Shown here: piece by piece, positions 15,891 through 24,714 of the stretch
How the letters are laid out: each line of letters starts with the position of its first letter
Numbering within the stretch: the stretch's first letter is position 1
The notes under the pieces: generated by a model
Database searches by the model: none
What the model saw: only the letters and a program-made list of their open reading frames with translations
Told to the model about the DNA's origin: nothing
Translations under genes and position numbers: made by a program
Source: Prevotella sp.
GTDB lineage: Bacteria > Bacteroidota > Bacteroidia > Bacteroidales > Bacteroidaceae
Length of the DNA stretch: 46,338 nucleotides
Direction: 5' to 3'
Assembly (NCBI GenBank): GCA_017474515.1
Contig: JAFVHN010000042.1
Location: 1-46,338 of the forward strand

Positions 15891-17783
15891 TTACTCAAGG
15901 TAGGTGTAGCCGTAGAGTCCTGAGCGGTAATTACTTAGAAATTCCTTGCCCTCCTCGAGGGTGATTTTTCCTTCTTTGACGCTCTTGGTCACCCAGATTT
16001 CCAGTTGCCGCACCAGCTTCTTGGGGTTGTACTGCACGTATTCGAGCACTTCTTCCACGGTTTCGCCGTCGATGATCTGGTCGATGTGGTATTGTCCGTC
16101 CTTCACGGAGATATGGACGGCGTTGGTGTCGCCGAAGAGGTTGTGCATGTCGCCAAGGATTTCCTGATAGGCTCCCACGAGGAACACGCCGAGGTAGTAG
16201 CGGTCGTTGCGCTTCAGGCTGTGGACGGGCAGGGAGTGGGAGTTGTTGCGGTTGGTGACGAAATTGGCTATCTTGCCGTCGCTGTCGCAGGTGATGTCCT
16301 GAAGGGTGGCGTGGCGCGTGGGCCGCTCGTTGAGCCGTTGGATGGGCATGATGGGGAAGAGCTGGTCGATGGCCCACGAGTCTGACAGGCTCTGGAAAAG
16401 CGAGAAATTGCAGAAATATTTGTCGGCCAGCAGCTTGTCGATGTTCATCAGTTCCTCGGGGATGTGCTTGAGGTTCTTGGCCAGGGCATTTATTTCGTGG
16501 CAGACGCTCCAATACATGGCTTCGATTTCGGCGCGCGTCTTCAGGTCCACGATGCCGTGGGAGAAGAGGTCGAGCACTTCTTCCCTGATTTGTTCGGCGT
16601 CGTGCCAGTCTTCAAGGACGTTGCGCGGCGACAGGTTGTCCCAAATCTCATAGAGGTCTTTCACGAGCTGGTGGCTGTTTTCGTCGGGCTCGAATTCTTC
16701 GTCCATCTCGGGCAGCGAGGCTGTTTCCAGCACGTCGATGACGAGCACCGAGTGGTGGGCGGCCAGCGATCGCCCGCTCTCGGTGATGATGTTGGGGTGG
16801 GGCAGGCTGTTTTTGTTGGCTGCTTCCACGAAGGTGTAGATGCAGTCGTTGACATATTCCTGGATGGAGTAGTTGACCGAGCTTTCGCTCGACGGCGACC
16901 GCGTGCCGTCGTAATCGACGCCCAGTCCGCCTCCGCAGTCCACGAAGTCCACGTTGTAGCCCATTTTGTGCAGCTGTATGTAGAATTGCGAGGCTTCGCG
17001 CAGGGCGGTCTGTATGCGGCGTATCTTGGTGATTTGCGAGCCAATGTGGAAGTGGATGAGCCGCAGGCAGTCGCGCATGTCTTTCTTGTCGAGCATGTCG
17101 AGCGCTTCCAGCAGTTCGGAGCTGGTGAGCCCGAACTTGGATGCGTCGCCGCCGCTTTCCTCCCATTTCCCGCTGCCGCTGCTTGCCAGTTTGATGCGAA
17201 TGCCGATGTTTGGCCTGACGTTGAGTTTTTTCGCCTCTTTGGCAATGAGTTCCAGCTCGTTGAGTTTTTCCACGACGATGAACACCTGCTTGCCCATTTT
17301 CTGCGCGAGCAATGCCAGTTCTATGTAGCTCTGGTCCTTGTATCCGTTGCAGATGATGATGGAGTCGCTCTGGCACTGCATGGCGATGACGGCGTGGAGC
17401 TCGGGTTTCGAGCCTGCCTCGAGGCCCAAGTTGAACTTGCGTCCGTGGGAGATGATTTCCTCCACCACGGGCTGCATCTGGTTCACCTTGATGGGATATA
17501 CCACGTAGTTTTCGGCCTTGTAGTCGTATTGTGCGGCAGCTTTCTTGAAGCAGCTCCATGTCTTCTCGATGCGGTTGTCGAGGATGTCGGGGAAGCGCAG
17601 CAGCACGGGTGCCTGCACGTCGCGCAGTGCCAGCTCGTCCATCACCTCGCGCAGGTCCACCTGTGTGGTGTCCTTGCAGGGTGTTACGAAGACGTTGCCC
17701 TTGCCGTTGATGCCAAAGTAGGAGGTTCCCCAGCCGTTGATGTTGTAAAGCTCTTTCGAGTCTTCAATGGTCCATTTCTTCAT
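15891..17783 (-). CDS. speA: Biosynthetic arginine decarboxylase
   Basis: 630 residues, the usual length of SpeA. It is a fold-III PLP enzyme: YPIKVNQ carries the PLP lysine K99, HFHIGSQ and DCGGGLGVDYDG bind the cofactor phosphate, and ITESGRSLAAHHSV is conserved. The C-terminal barrel has TLQDITCDSDGKI, where the Cys-Asp-Ser-Asp segment supplies substrate-binding residues across the dimer. The inserted domain between about 370 and 470 is typical of SpeA. The enzyme converts arginine to agmatine, the first step of the agmatine route to polyamines. No agmatine deiminase gene is in the window. It is the third gene of topA-aroK-speA, 15 nt after aroK. Confidence 0.96.
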   Translation of the reverse strand: MKKWTIEDSKELYNINGWGTSYFGINGKGNVFVTPCKDTTQVDLREVMDELALRDVQAPVLLRFPDILDNRIEKTWSCFKKAAAQYDYKAENYVVYPIKVNQMQPVVEEIISHGRKFNLGLEAGSKPELHAVIAMQCQSDSIIICNGYKDQSYIELALLAQKMGKQVFIVVEKLNELELIAKEAKKLNVRPNIGIRIKLASSGSGKWEESGGDASKFGLTSSELLEALDMLDKKDMRDCLRLIHFHIGSQITKIRRIQTALREASQFYIQLHKMGYNVDFVDCGGGLGVDYDGTRSPSSESSVNYSIQEYVNDCIYTFVEAANKNSLPHPNIITESGRSLAAHHSVLVIDVLETASLPEMDEEFEPDENSHQLVKDLYEIWDNLSPRNVLEDWHDAEQIREEVLDLFSHGIVDLKTRAEIEAMYWSVCHEINALAKNLKHIPEELMNIDKLLADKYFCNFSLFQSLSDSWAIDQLFPIMPIQRLNERPTRHATLQDITCDSDGKIANFVTNRNNSHSLPVHSLKRNDRYYLGVFLVGAYQEILGDMHNLFGDTNAVHISVKDGQYHIDQIIDGETVEEVLEYVQYNPKKLVRQLEIWVTKSVKEGKITLEEGKEFLSNYRSGLYGYTYLE

Positions 17784-17798
17784 TTTTACTGTCGTGGG

Positions 17799-18326
17799 TT
17801 ATAACTTCAAAAGTTCGCGCAGCCGGGCCACGCTGATATGTATTTTCTCGTAGTTGTTCATCAGGTTGACGTCGAGTATGTGGCGGGCCTGGTTGTAGAA
17901 CAGCTCGCGCTCGGCCAGCTGGTTGGCAATGAACTGCAGCAGTTCCCCGTGCTCTTTTCCCTTGATGAGCGGCCTTTCCGTCCTGCCCATTTTCAGGTGT
18001 TCGTAGAGCACCTCGGGGCTGGCTTTCAGATAGACCGTTTCGGCCTGCTGGTTCATGTATTCCATGTTGTCGAAGAAGCAGGGTGTTCCGCCTCCGCAAC
18101 TCATGACGACGTTCTCAAATTCGGCCACCTCGTGGAGCATGTTGTGCTCAATCTTTCGGAACCCTTCCTCTCCGCGCTCGGCAAAAATCTGCGGCACCTT
18201 TTTGCGCATGCGGCTTTCGATGTACCAGTCGAGGTCGTAGAACGGCACGCCGAGTTCGTGTGCCAGGGCCCTTCCCACGGTGGTCTTTCCGGCTCCCATG
18301 TAGCCGATGAGGATGACGCGCACCAT
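17799..18326 (-). CDS. aroK: Shikimate kinase
   Basis: 175 residues. GYMGAGKTT (8-16) is the P-loop. DLDWYIE holds the Asp that binds shikimate, FRKIEHNML the conserved Arg, VVMSCGGGTPC the Gly-Gly-Gly shikimate motif, and GRTERPLI the lid with the Arg contacting ATP. The enzyme phosphorylates shikimate in the cytoplasm, one step before AroA, which is also in this window (38421) but not linked. Only 1 nt separates its ATG from the topA stop, so translation is probably coupled. Confidence 0.95.
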   Translation of the reverse strand: MVRVILIGYMGAGKTTVGRALAHELGVPFYDLDWYIESRMRKKVPQIFAERGEEGFRKIEHNMLHEVAEFENVVMSCGGGTPCFFDNMEYMNQQAETVYLKASPEVLYEHLKMGRTERPLIKGKEHGELLQFIANQLAERELFYNQARHILDVNLMNNYEKIHISVARLRELLKL

Positions 18327-18327
18327 G

Positions 18328-20646
18328 CTATTCCTTGTTGATAATCTTCATGCACTCTTCCAGCGTGAGCGAGGCGGCGTTGGCGTGCATGGCCTTCGGC
18401 AGACGGTAGTTCTTGCCTTTATAGGCCAGGTAGGGACCGTAGCGGCCGTTCATCACCTCGAGTTCCGGCTCTTCTTCGAAGGTCTTCAGGTGGCGCGCCG
18501 ATTCCTGTTTCCTTTTCTCCTCAATGAGTTTCACGGCCTCGTCGAGGGTGATGCTCAGCGGGTCCATGCCCTTGGGCAGGCCCACGTATTTTTTCTGGTG
18601 GAGCACATACGGCCCGAAGCGTCCTGCCCCGATGACCACGTCGTCGCCCTCGAACTGTCCTACCGTGCGGGGCAGGCGGAACAGTTCAAGTGCCTCGTCG
18701 AGGGTGATGCTCTCAATGCTCTTGTCGGCGGGCATCTGGGCGAAGCGCGGCTTTTCCTGGTCGTCGGCAGAGCCTATCTGCACCACGGGTCCGAAGCGTC
18801 CTATCTTCACGAACACGGGCTTCCCTGTTCCCGGCTCGGTGCCTATCTGCCGTTCGCCGGCCTTGTGCTCCTCGCGCGCGTTCATAGTTTTTTCTACCAC
18901 GGGCTCAAAGCTGTTGTAGAACTCCTGAATCATCTGCGTCCAGGTTTCCTTGCCGTTGGCAATGTCGTCGAACTCCTGTTCAGCCTTGGCCGTGAAGTTA
19001 TAGTCCATCACGGTGGGGAAATACTTCATGAGGAAGTCGTTCACCACGGTGCCGGTGTCGGTGGGCAGCAGTTTTCCTTTGTCGCTGCCGGCCATTTCCT
19101 TTTTGGTCTTGGTGGTAATCTTGATGCCTTGCAGGGTATCGACGGTGTAATTTCGCTCCTCGCCCTTTTTGTCACCCCTCTGCACATATTCGCGCTGCTG
19201 GATGGTGGAAATGGTGGTGGCGTAGGTGGCGGGGCGGCCGATGCCCAGCTCCTCCAGCTTTTTCACAAGCGATGCCTCGGTGTATCTTTGCGGACCCTGG
19301 CTGTAGCGCTCAATGGCCGTTATCTCCCTGCGGGTGAGCATGTTGCCCACGGCAATGGGCGGCAGTATGTGGGTCACCTCCTCGGCGTTTTCCTGCTCGT
19401 CGTCGTTCGATTCGCGATACACCTTGAGGAATCCTTCAAACTTCACCACCTCTCCCTGGGCCACGAACATGGGCATGTCTTTCTTGCCGCTGGTCGGGGT
19501 GTCTATGTTTATATAAACCGATGTTTTCTCAATGAGTGCGTCTTCCATCTGCGAGGCGGCGGTGCGCTTCCAAATCAGCTCATAGAGGCGCTTTTCCTGA
19601 ATGTTGCCCTCAATTTCATGTTTGTTCATGTAGGTGGGGCGGATGGCCTCGTGCGCCTCCTGGGCACCCTTGGCGCTGGTGTGGTATTGCCTCACGCGGC
19701 TATATTCCTTGCCCCAGAGCCTTGTGATTTCCTCCTTGCTCGTGTTGATGCAGAGGCTCGACAGGTTGACCGAGTCGGTACGCATATAGGTGATATGTCC
19801 GTTTTCATAAAGCCGCTGGGCCACCATCATGGTCTGGCTCACGGTGAAGCCCAGCTTGCGGGCGGCCTCCTGCTGAAGGGTGGAGGTGGTGAAGGGCGGT
19901 GCCGGCGTGCGCTTTGTAGGCTTTTTCTGAACGTCGCGCACCTCGAACTTGGCATCCTTGCATTGTTCAAGGAATGCCAGCACCTCGTCGTGCGTCTTGA
20001 AGCGGGTGTCCAGTTCGGCTTTCACCTCGCTTTGCGAGCCGTCGGCGTTCTGAAGGCCGAAAATGGCGTGAACGCGGTAGTAGGGCTCGCTATGGAAGGC
20101 CTGGATTTCGCGCTCGCGCTCCACGATGAGCCTTACGGCCACGCTCTGCACGCGGCCTGCCGACAGGGCGGGCTTCACCTTCCGCCACAACACGGGCGAG
20201 AGCTTGAAACCCACCAGGCGGTCGAGCACGCGCCGCGCCTGCTGGGCGTTCACCAGGTTCATGTTCAGGTGGCGCGGATGGGCAATGGCCTCCAGAATGG
20301 CAGGCTCCGTGATTTCGTGGAACACGATGCGGTTGGTGTTCTTCTTGTCGAGGCCAAGCACCTCGCACAGGTGCCACGAAATGGCCTCTCCCTCGCGGTC
20401 TTCATCGCTTGCCAGCCACACCTTTTCCGATTTCTTCACCTGGCTTTTCAGCTCACCCACCAGTTTCTTCTTTTCTTCGGGAATTTCATAGTCGGGCTGC
20501 AGGCTCGACATATCTATACTGATTTCCTTCTTTTTCAGGTCACGGATATGACCGTATGACGACATCACTTTGAAGTCCTTTCCAAGGATCTTCTCGATTG
20601 TCTTCGCCTTTGCGGGGCTCTCCACAATCACAAGATTTTGCTGCAT
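18328..20646 (-). CDS. topA: DNA topoisomerase I
   Basis: 772 residues. The TOPRIM domain shows [16 protein letters not shown] and [15 protein letters not shown] (acidic triad around 81-85). The active-site Tyr is Y287 in ITYMRTDS. Further core motifs are [13 protein letters not shown] and [13 protein letters not shown]. The C-terminus, from about residue 585, has three repeats of the TopoI C-terminal type ([31 protein letters not shown], each followed by a SITLDEAL-like stretch). It lacks the Cys4 zinc ribbons of enterobacterial TopA. The enzyme relaxes negative supercoils. It is the first gene of topA-aroK-speA with a -7 box 30 bp upstream. Confidence 0.96.
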   Translation of the reverse strand: MQQNLVIVESPAKAKTIEKILGKDFKVMSSYGHIRDLKKKEISIDMSSLQPDYEIPEEKKKLVGELKSQVKKSEKVWLASDEDREGEAISWHLCEVLGLDKKNTNRIVFHEITEPAILEAIAHPRHLNMNLVNAQQARRVLDRLVGFKLSPVLWRKVKPALSAGRVQSVAVRLIVEREREIQAFHSEPYYRVHAIFGLQNADGSQSEVKAELDTRFKTHDEVLAFLEQCKDAKFEVRDVQKKPTKRTPAPPFTTSTLQQEAARKLGFTVSQTMMVAQRLYENGHITYMRTDSVNLSSLCINTSKEEITRLWGKEYSRVRQYHTSAKGAQEAHEAIRPTYMNKHEIEGNIQEKRLYELIWKRTAASQMEDALIEKTSVYINIDTPTSGKKDMPMFVAQGEVVKFEGFLKVYRESNDDEQENAEEVTHILPPIAVGNMLTRREITAIERYSQGPQRYTEASLVKKLEELGIGRPATYATTISTIQQREYVQRGDKKGEERNYTVDTLQGIKITTKTKKEMAGSDKGKLLPTDTGTVVNDFLMKYFPTVMDYNFTAKAEQEFDDIANGKETWTQMIQEFYNSFEPVVEKTMNAREEHKAGERQIGTEPGTGKPVFVKIGRFGPVVQIGSADDQEKPRFAQMPADKSIESITLDEALELFRLPRTVGQFEGDDVVIGAGRFGPYVLHQKKYVGLPKGMDPLSITLDEAVKLIEEKRKQESARHLKTFEEEPELEVMNGRYGPYLAYKGKNYRLPKAMHANAASLTLEECMKIINKE

Positions 20647-20674
20647 GACAATTAGAGATTAAAAATTGAGGGTG

Positions 20675-20682
20675 CAAATGTA
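20675..20682 (-). promoter_or_regulatory. -7 box for topA-aroK-speA
   Basis: Minus strand TACATTTG followed by CA, about 30 bp upstream of the topA ATG. No TTTG at the ideal -33 distance. Confidence 0.55.
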
Positions 20683-20839
20683 GGCAAAAGTTTTACATAC
20701 ACCTTATTATATGTATGTTTTTTTAGAAAAATTAAGACTTTGGGGCGCTTGCATCCCGTCGGCTGACTTCTCGAAGTCTTTTTTGGGGGTAGGGCAGGGG
20801 GTGAAAAACGCCCTGAAAACGCCTCAAAAAAGCCACGGA

Positions 20840-21046
20840 TTTTTATGAAAAATCTTGACAAAATTTACAAAAATCAAACGGTATTGTAACACGCTGATAA
20901 TCAGCGGTTTCAAAATTGCCCTTGGTTTGACCGCAAATTTTGGGTGGAAATCTTCAAGATTTCTCCCCTTAAACTTGAAGATTTCTCCTCGAAATTTGCG
21001 GTCAAGCATCTCCGGGGTGGATAGTTTTTATGAAAAATCTTGACAA
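20840..21046. repeat. Composite dispersed repeat, copy B
   Basis: 22-bp identical direct repeats (20840-20861 and 21025-21046, core ATGAAAAATCTTGACAA) enclose TGATAATCA (20895-20903) and a palindrome (20927-21005) bounded by TTGACCGCAAATTT and AAATTTGCGGTCAA. TGATAATCA begins 31 bp before the TTTGACCG of the palindrome, exactly as in copies A and C. It lies in the divergent topA-nrdJ gap. Confidence 0.9.
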
Positions 21047-21232
21047 TTTGAACGCTCCCAACACCCGCCGAAGTTGAGATATAAGACCTCCTTTCAAATC
21101 CAACGAGGTGGGGGCCACTCACCATCGTCTATAATCCAAAGGTCACGTGGGATTTGAGAGTTGGAGCATAGCCGTTATTTTGTGTCATCGTCATGTTCTA
21201 AAAGAACTTGCTACTCCGGATTTTTTCGTAAT
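21047..21232. other. Gene-free segment with pairing elements
   Basis: No credible gene on either strand. CTTTCAAATCC near 21090 can pair with GGATTTGAGAG near 21150, and GTTCT-AAA-AGAAC (21194-21206) forms a small hairpin. Together with the terminator that follows, this could be a short transcript or a decayed gene. Nothing was recognised. Confidence 0.35.
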
Positions 21233-21270
21233 AATCGGGAGTATGGTCCCGATTTTTATGGTTTTTTTTG
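21233..21270 (+). terminator. Orphan intrinsic terminator
   Basis: AATCGGGA (21233-21240) pairs with TCCCGATT (21247-21254), followed by TTTATGGTTTTTTTT. No gene ends upstream of it on the plus strand. The segment from here to the nrdJ promoter is AT-rich and appears non-coding. It holds one isolated minus-strand TATCTTTG box at 21282-21275. Confidence 0.6.
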
Positions 21271-21507
21271 CTTGCAAAGATAGAATGTAGAGCCTTTCCA
21301 TCAGGTCGCACCAGTTGGTTTTGGTTACTTGGAAAATAAAGAGAACTGATTGCGCCGAGAGAAGCTGTGTGATTTCCAAATCGTTCAACTTTTTCCTGGA
21401 CAAATTGTAGCGGGTTGTACGAAATGGAAATTTTATGCAACAAAATTCACGTCGAAGTATTCCAAAAAAGAAATTTTCCGTTGCCCTTTGTTTTTTTCGG
21501 TTTATTT

Positions 21508-21538
21508 TTTGGAGAGCCGGATATTTGTTGTAACTTTG
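21508..21538 (+). promoter_or_regulatory. Consensus promoter of nrdJ-folB
   Basis: TTTG (21508-21511), 19 bp, TAACTTTG (21531-21538) followed by CA. The predicted start near 21545 gives a leader of about 100 nt. Confidence 0.82.
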
Positions 21539-21643
21539 CACCAATTTACGTCGCGCCCTTCGCGCCATGCAATTCCGGCCGCGTGAAAACGCCTTGGCCG
21601 TGACCTTCTTCAAGACAACAATCCTACATTATTAAATATATTT

Positions 21644-24190
21644 ATGAAGACATACTCCTACGATGAAGCTTTCGAGGCTTCGCTTGACTATTTCAATGGT
21701 GACGAACTGGCTGCCCGTGTGTGGGTGAACAAATATGCCATGAAGGACAGCTTTGGCAATATCTATGAGCGCAGTCCCGAAGACATGCACCACCGCATTG
21801 CCTCCGAGATAGCACGCATAGAGCAGAAATATGAGAACCCCATGAGCGAGGAGGAAATTTTCAACCTGCTCGACCATTTCCGCTACATTGTTCCCGCCGG
21901 CAGCCCCATGACGGGCATCGGCAACACCTTCCAGGTGGCGTCGTTGTCGAACTGCTTCGTGATAGGCCTCGACGGCGATGCCGACTCCTACGGCGCCGTC
22001 TTGCGCATTGACGAGGAGCAGGTGCAGCTGATGAAGCGGCGCGGCGGCGTGGGCCACGACCTCACACACATCCGCCCGAAGGGTTCGCCGGTGAACAACT
22101 CCGCCCTTACTTCCACCGGCCTGGTGCCCTTCATGGAACGCTACAGCAACAGTACGCGCGAGGTGGCGCAGGACGGCCGCCGCGGTGCGCTGATGCTCTC
22201 CGTGGGCATCAAGCATCCCGACTCTGAGGCGTTCATCGATGCCAAGATGACCGAGGGAAAAGTCACCGGCGCCAATGTCAGCGTGAAAATCGACGACGAG
22301 TTCATGGAGGCCGCCATCAACGACAAGGAGTATGTGCAACAATTCCCCGTGGACAGCGCCGAGCCCATGGTGAAAAAGGAAATCAGCGCCAAACGGCTCT
22401 GGGAGAAAATCGTACACAATGCCTGGAAGAGTGCCGAGCCGGGCGTGCTCTTCTGGGACACCATCCTCAGGGAAAGCATTCCCGACTGCTACGCCGACCT
22501 GGGCTTCCGCACCGTCTCTACAAACCCCTGCGGCGAAATTCCCCTGTGCCCCTACGACTCGTGCCGACTGTTGAGCATCAACCTTTACAGCTATGTGGTC
22601 AACCCCTTCACGCCGGAGGCCTATTTCGATTATGAACTGTTCCGCAAACACGTTGGCTTCGCACAGAGGCTGATGGACGACATCGTGGACCTGGAGCTGG
22701 AGAAAATCGACCAGATTATGGAGAAAATCAAGGTGGACCCGCAGAGCCAGGAGGTGAAAGGCGCCGAATTCCACCTCTGGGAGAAAATCAAGCGCAAGAG
22801 CTCCATGGGCCGGCGCACCGGCGTGGGCATCACCGCCGAGGGCGACATGATTGCCGCCATGCTGCTGCGCTATGGCACGCAGGAGGCCACCGACTTCTCG
22901 GTGAATGTTCACCGCACGCTGGCACTCTCGGCCTACGCCTCGTCGGTGAGGATGGCCAGGGAGCGCGGGGCATTCGAAATCTTCGACGCCGGCCGCGAAA
23001 AGAACAACCCCTTCATCCTGCGACTGAAGGAGGCCGACCCGCAACTCTATGACGACATGGTGAAATACGGGCGCAGGAACATTGCCTGCCTTACCATAGC
23101 ACCCACCGGCACCACATCGCTCATGACGCAGTCAACCAGCGGAATTGAACCCGTGTTCATGCCCGTTTACAAGCGCCGCCGCAAGGTCAATCCCGGCGAT
23201 GCCAACGTGCACGTGGACTTCGTAGATGAGGTGGGCGACAGCTTTGAGGAATACATCGTTTACCACAAGAAGTTCCTGGAGTGGATGCGCATCAACGGCA
23301 TTGATACCGAAAAGCGCTATTCCCAGGGCGAGATAGACGAACTGGTGGCACGCTCGCCTTATTATAAGGCCACGGCCAACGACGTGGACTGGCTCATGAA
23401 GGTGAAGATGCAAGGCGCCATTCAGAAGTGGGTGGACCATTCCATCAGCGTTACCGTCAACCTGCCCAACGACGTTGACGAGGCTCTGGTGAACAAACTC
23501 TATGTGGAGGCATGGCGCTCGGGGTGCAAGGGATGCACCATCTATCGCGACGGCAGCCGCGCCGGAGTCATGGTGCAGGTGACCGAAAAGAAAAAGAAGG
23601 AAGAACCCAAGCCCGAGGCATTGCCCTGCAAGCATCCCGAAGTGACCGAAGTGAGGCCCCAGACACTGGAGTGCGACGTGGTGAGGTTCCAGAACAACAA
23701 AGAGAAATGGGTGGCCTTCGTAGGACTGCTCGACGGCTATCCCTACGAAATCTTCACCGGACTACAGGACGACGAGGAAGGCATCATGCTGCCAAAGAGC
23801 GTCACCAAGGGAAAAATCATCAAGCGAAGCAACGAGGACGGCACCAAGCGCTACGACTTCCAGTTTGAGAACAAACGCGGCTACAAGACCACCGTGGAGG
23901 GACTGAGCGAGAAATTCAATCCCGAATATTGGAACTATGCCAAGCTCATTTCGGGAGTGCTCAGGTACCGCATGCCCATTGAGCACGTCATCAAGCTGGT
24001 GAGTTCGTTGCAATTGAAGAGCGAAAGCATCAACACCTGGAAAGTAGGCGTGGAAAGGGCATTGAAGAAATACATCACCGACGGCACGGAGGCCAAGGGA
24101 CAGAAATGCCCGAATTGCGGACATGAGTCGCTGGTTTATCAGGAGGGATGCCTCATTTGCAAGAATTGCGGGGCAAGCCGTTGCGGATAA
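21644..24190 (+). CDS. nrdJ: Adenosylcobalamin-dependent (class II) ribonucleotide reductase
   Basis: 848 residues. Core motifs include SLSNCFVIG (the N-terminal active-site Cys), GGVGHDLTHIRPKGSPV, ALMLSVGIKHPD, the STNPCGEIPLCPYDSC loop with radical-accepting Cys and Glu, and CLTIAPTGTTSLMTQSTSGIEPVF. A TSCPD-type domain (residues about 650-790) follows CKGCTIYRDGSR. The C-terminus is a zinc ribbon, CPNCG and CKNCG, ending SRCG. This layout is the NrdJ class II enzyme, which reduces ribonucleotides to deoxyribonucleotides with a B12-derived radical and no oxygen requirement, suited to an anaerobe. There is no NrdB partner. The 100-nt leader shows no cobalamin riboswitch that I can recognise. 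folB follows after 9 nt. Confidence 0.95.
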   Translation: MKTYSYDEAFEASLDYFNGDELAARVWVNKYAMKDSFGNIYERSPEDMHHRIASEIARIEQKYENPMSEEEIFNLLDHFRYIVPAGSPMTGIGNTFQVASLSNCFVIGLDGDADSYGAVLRIDEEQVQLMKRRGGVGHDLTHIRPKGSPVNNSALTSTGLVPFMERYSNSTREVAQDGRRGALMLSVGIKHPDSEAFIDAKMTEGKVTGANVSVKIDDEFMEAAINDKEYVQQFPVDSAEPMVKKEISAKRLWEKIVHNAWKSAEPGVLFWDTILRESIPDCYADLGFRTVSTNPCGEIPLCPYDSCRLLSINLYSYVVNPFTPEAYFDYELFRKHVGFAQRLMDDIVDLELEKIDQIMEKIKVDPQSQEVKGAEFHLWEKIKRKSSMGRRTGVGITAEGDMIAAMLLRYGTQEATDFSVNVHRTLALSAYASSVRMARERGAFEIFDAGREKNNPFILRLKEADPQLYDDMVKYGRRNIACLTIAPTGTTSLMTQSTSGIEPVFMPVYKRRRKVNPGDANVHVDFVDEVGDSFEEYIVYHKKFLEWMRINGIDTEKRYSQGEIDELVARSPYYKATANDVDWLMKVKMQGAIQKWVDHSISVTVNLPNDVDEALVNKLYVEAWRSGCKGCTIYRDGSRAGVMVQVTEKKKKEEPKPEALPCKHPEVTEVRPQTLECDVVRFQNNKEKWVAFVGLLDGYPYEIFTGLQDDEEGIMLPKSVTKGKIIKRSNEDGTKRYDFQFENKRGYKTTVEGLSEKFNPEYWNYAKLISGVLRYRMPIEHVIKLVSSLQLKSESINTWKVGVERALKKYITDGTEAKGQKCPNCGHESLVYQEGCLICKNCGASRCG

Positions 24191-24199
24191 TCTCTGGCA

Positions 24200-24571
24200 A
24201 TGACATTGAAAGAAAGTTTTGTAAGCCTGAAAGGCGTGAGGTTTCACGCCTTTCATGGTGTAGGGCGGCAGGAGAGGCTGACCGGCGCCGACTTTGTAGT
24301 TGACCTGCGCGTGAAGATTGACGTGGGAAAGGCGGTCGGCTCCGACAACGTGGCCGACACGCTCAGCTACGACCGCCTCTACGCCATTGCGGAGGAAGAA
24401 ATGCGGGTGCCTTCCAACCTGCTCGAGCACGTGGCGGGAAGAATGGCACGGCGCATTGCTCAGGAATGGGAGCAGGCGGAGGAAATCTTCGTGGCCATCA
24501 CCAAGGAAAACCCGCCTATGGGAGGGCAAATGGAAGGGGCAACCGTGGAGTTGTGCTTCAAAAAAGACTAA
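24200..24571 (+). CDS. folB: Dihydroneopterin aldolase
   Basis: 123 residues, the normal size. The sequence VSLKGVRFHAFHGVGRQER carries the conserved HGV..xE substrate-binding Glu. The strand VDLRVKIDV, the segment DTLSYDRLYAIAEEEM with its conserved Tyr, NLLEHVAGRMARRI, and FVAITKENPPMGG with the catalytic Lys followed by Pro-Pro are all FolB features. It cleaves 7,8-dihydroneopterin to 6-hydroxymethyl-dihydropterin in folate synthesis. It starts 9 nt after nrdJ, so the two are likely co-transcribed and link nucleotide reduction with folate supply. Confidence 0.92.
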   Translation: MTLKESFVSLKGVRFHAFHGVGRQERLTGADFVVDLRVKIDVGKAVGSDNVADTLSYDRLYAIAEEEMRVPSNLLEHVAGRMARRIAQEWEQAEEIFVAITKENPPMGGQMEGATVELCFKKD

Positions 24572-24699
24572 TCCCGGCCCGCCTCTTTTGTCCCCTTTGC
24601 TATGACATCGCTGCGGCCTCTCTCTCAAAAACAGTCCCCTCCATTCTTAATAAATGATAAAACGCGGAGGCAATAGGCAGTTTTATCCACGAAAATGTT

Positions 24700-24707
24700 T
24701 AATTTTG
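24700..24707 (+). promoter_or_regulatory. -7 box of the amidase gene, almost leaderless
   Basis: TAATTTTG followed by CA ends 7 bp before the ATG at 24715, so the transcript would begin at or within about two bases of the start codon. No TTTG at the -33 distance. Confidence 0.6.
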
Positions 24708-24714
24708 CAACCGT

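Noticed and set aside
18307-20559. 750-codon open frame antisense to topA
   Set aside because: High GC and strong codon bias leave the opposite frame open. The topA protein is unmistakable, and the antisense product is His/Leu/Val-rich without a recognisable domain.
21191-21613. 140-codon minus-strand open frame upstream of nrdJ
   Set aside because: It crosses the nrdJ promoter and a plus-strand terminator, has no family features and biased low-complexity composition.
21539-21643. Cobalamin riboswitch in the nrdJ leader
   Set aside because: The leader is only about 100 nt and I could not see the B12-box-like core. The riboswitch is usually near 200 nt.
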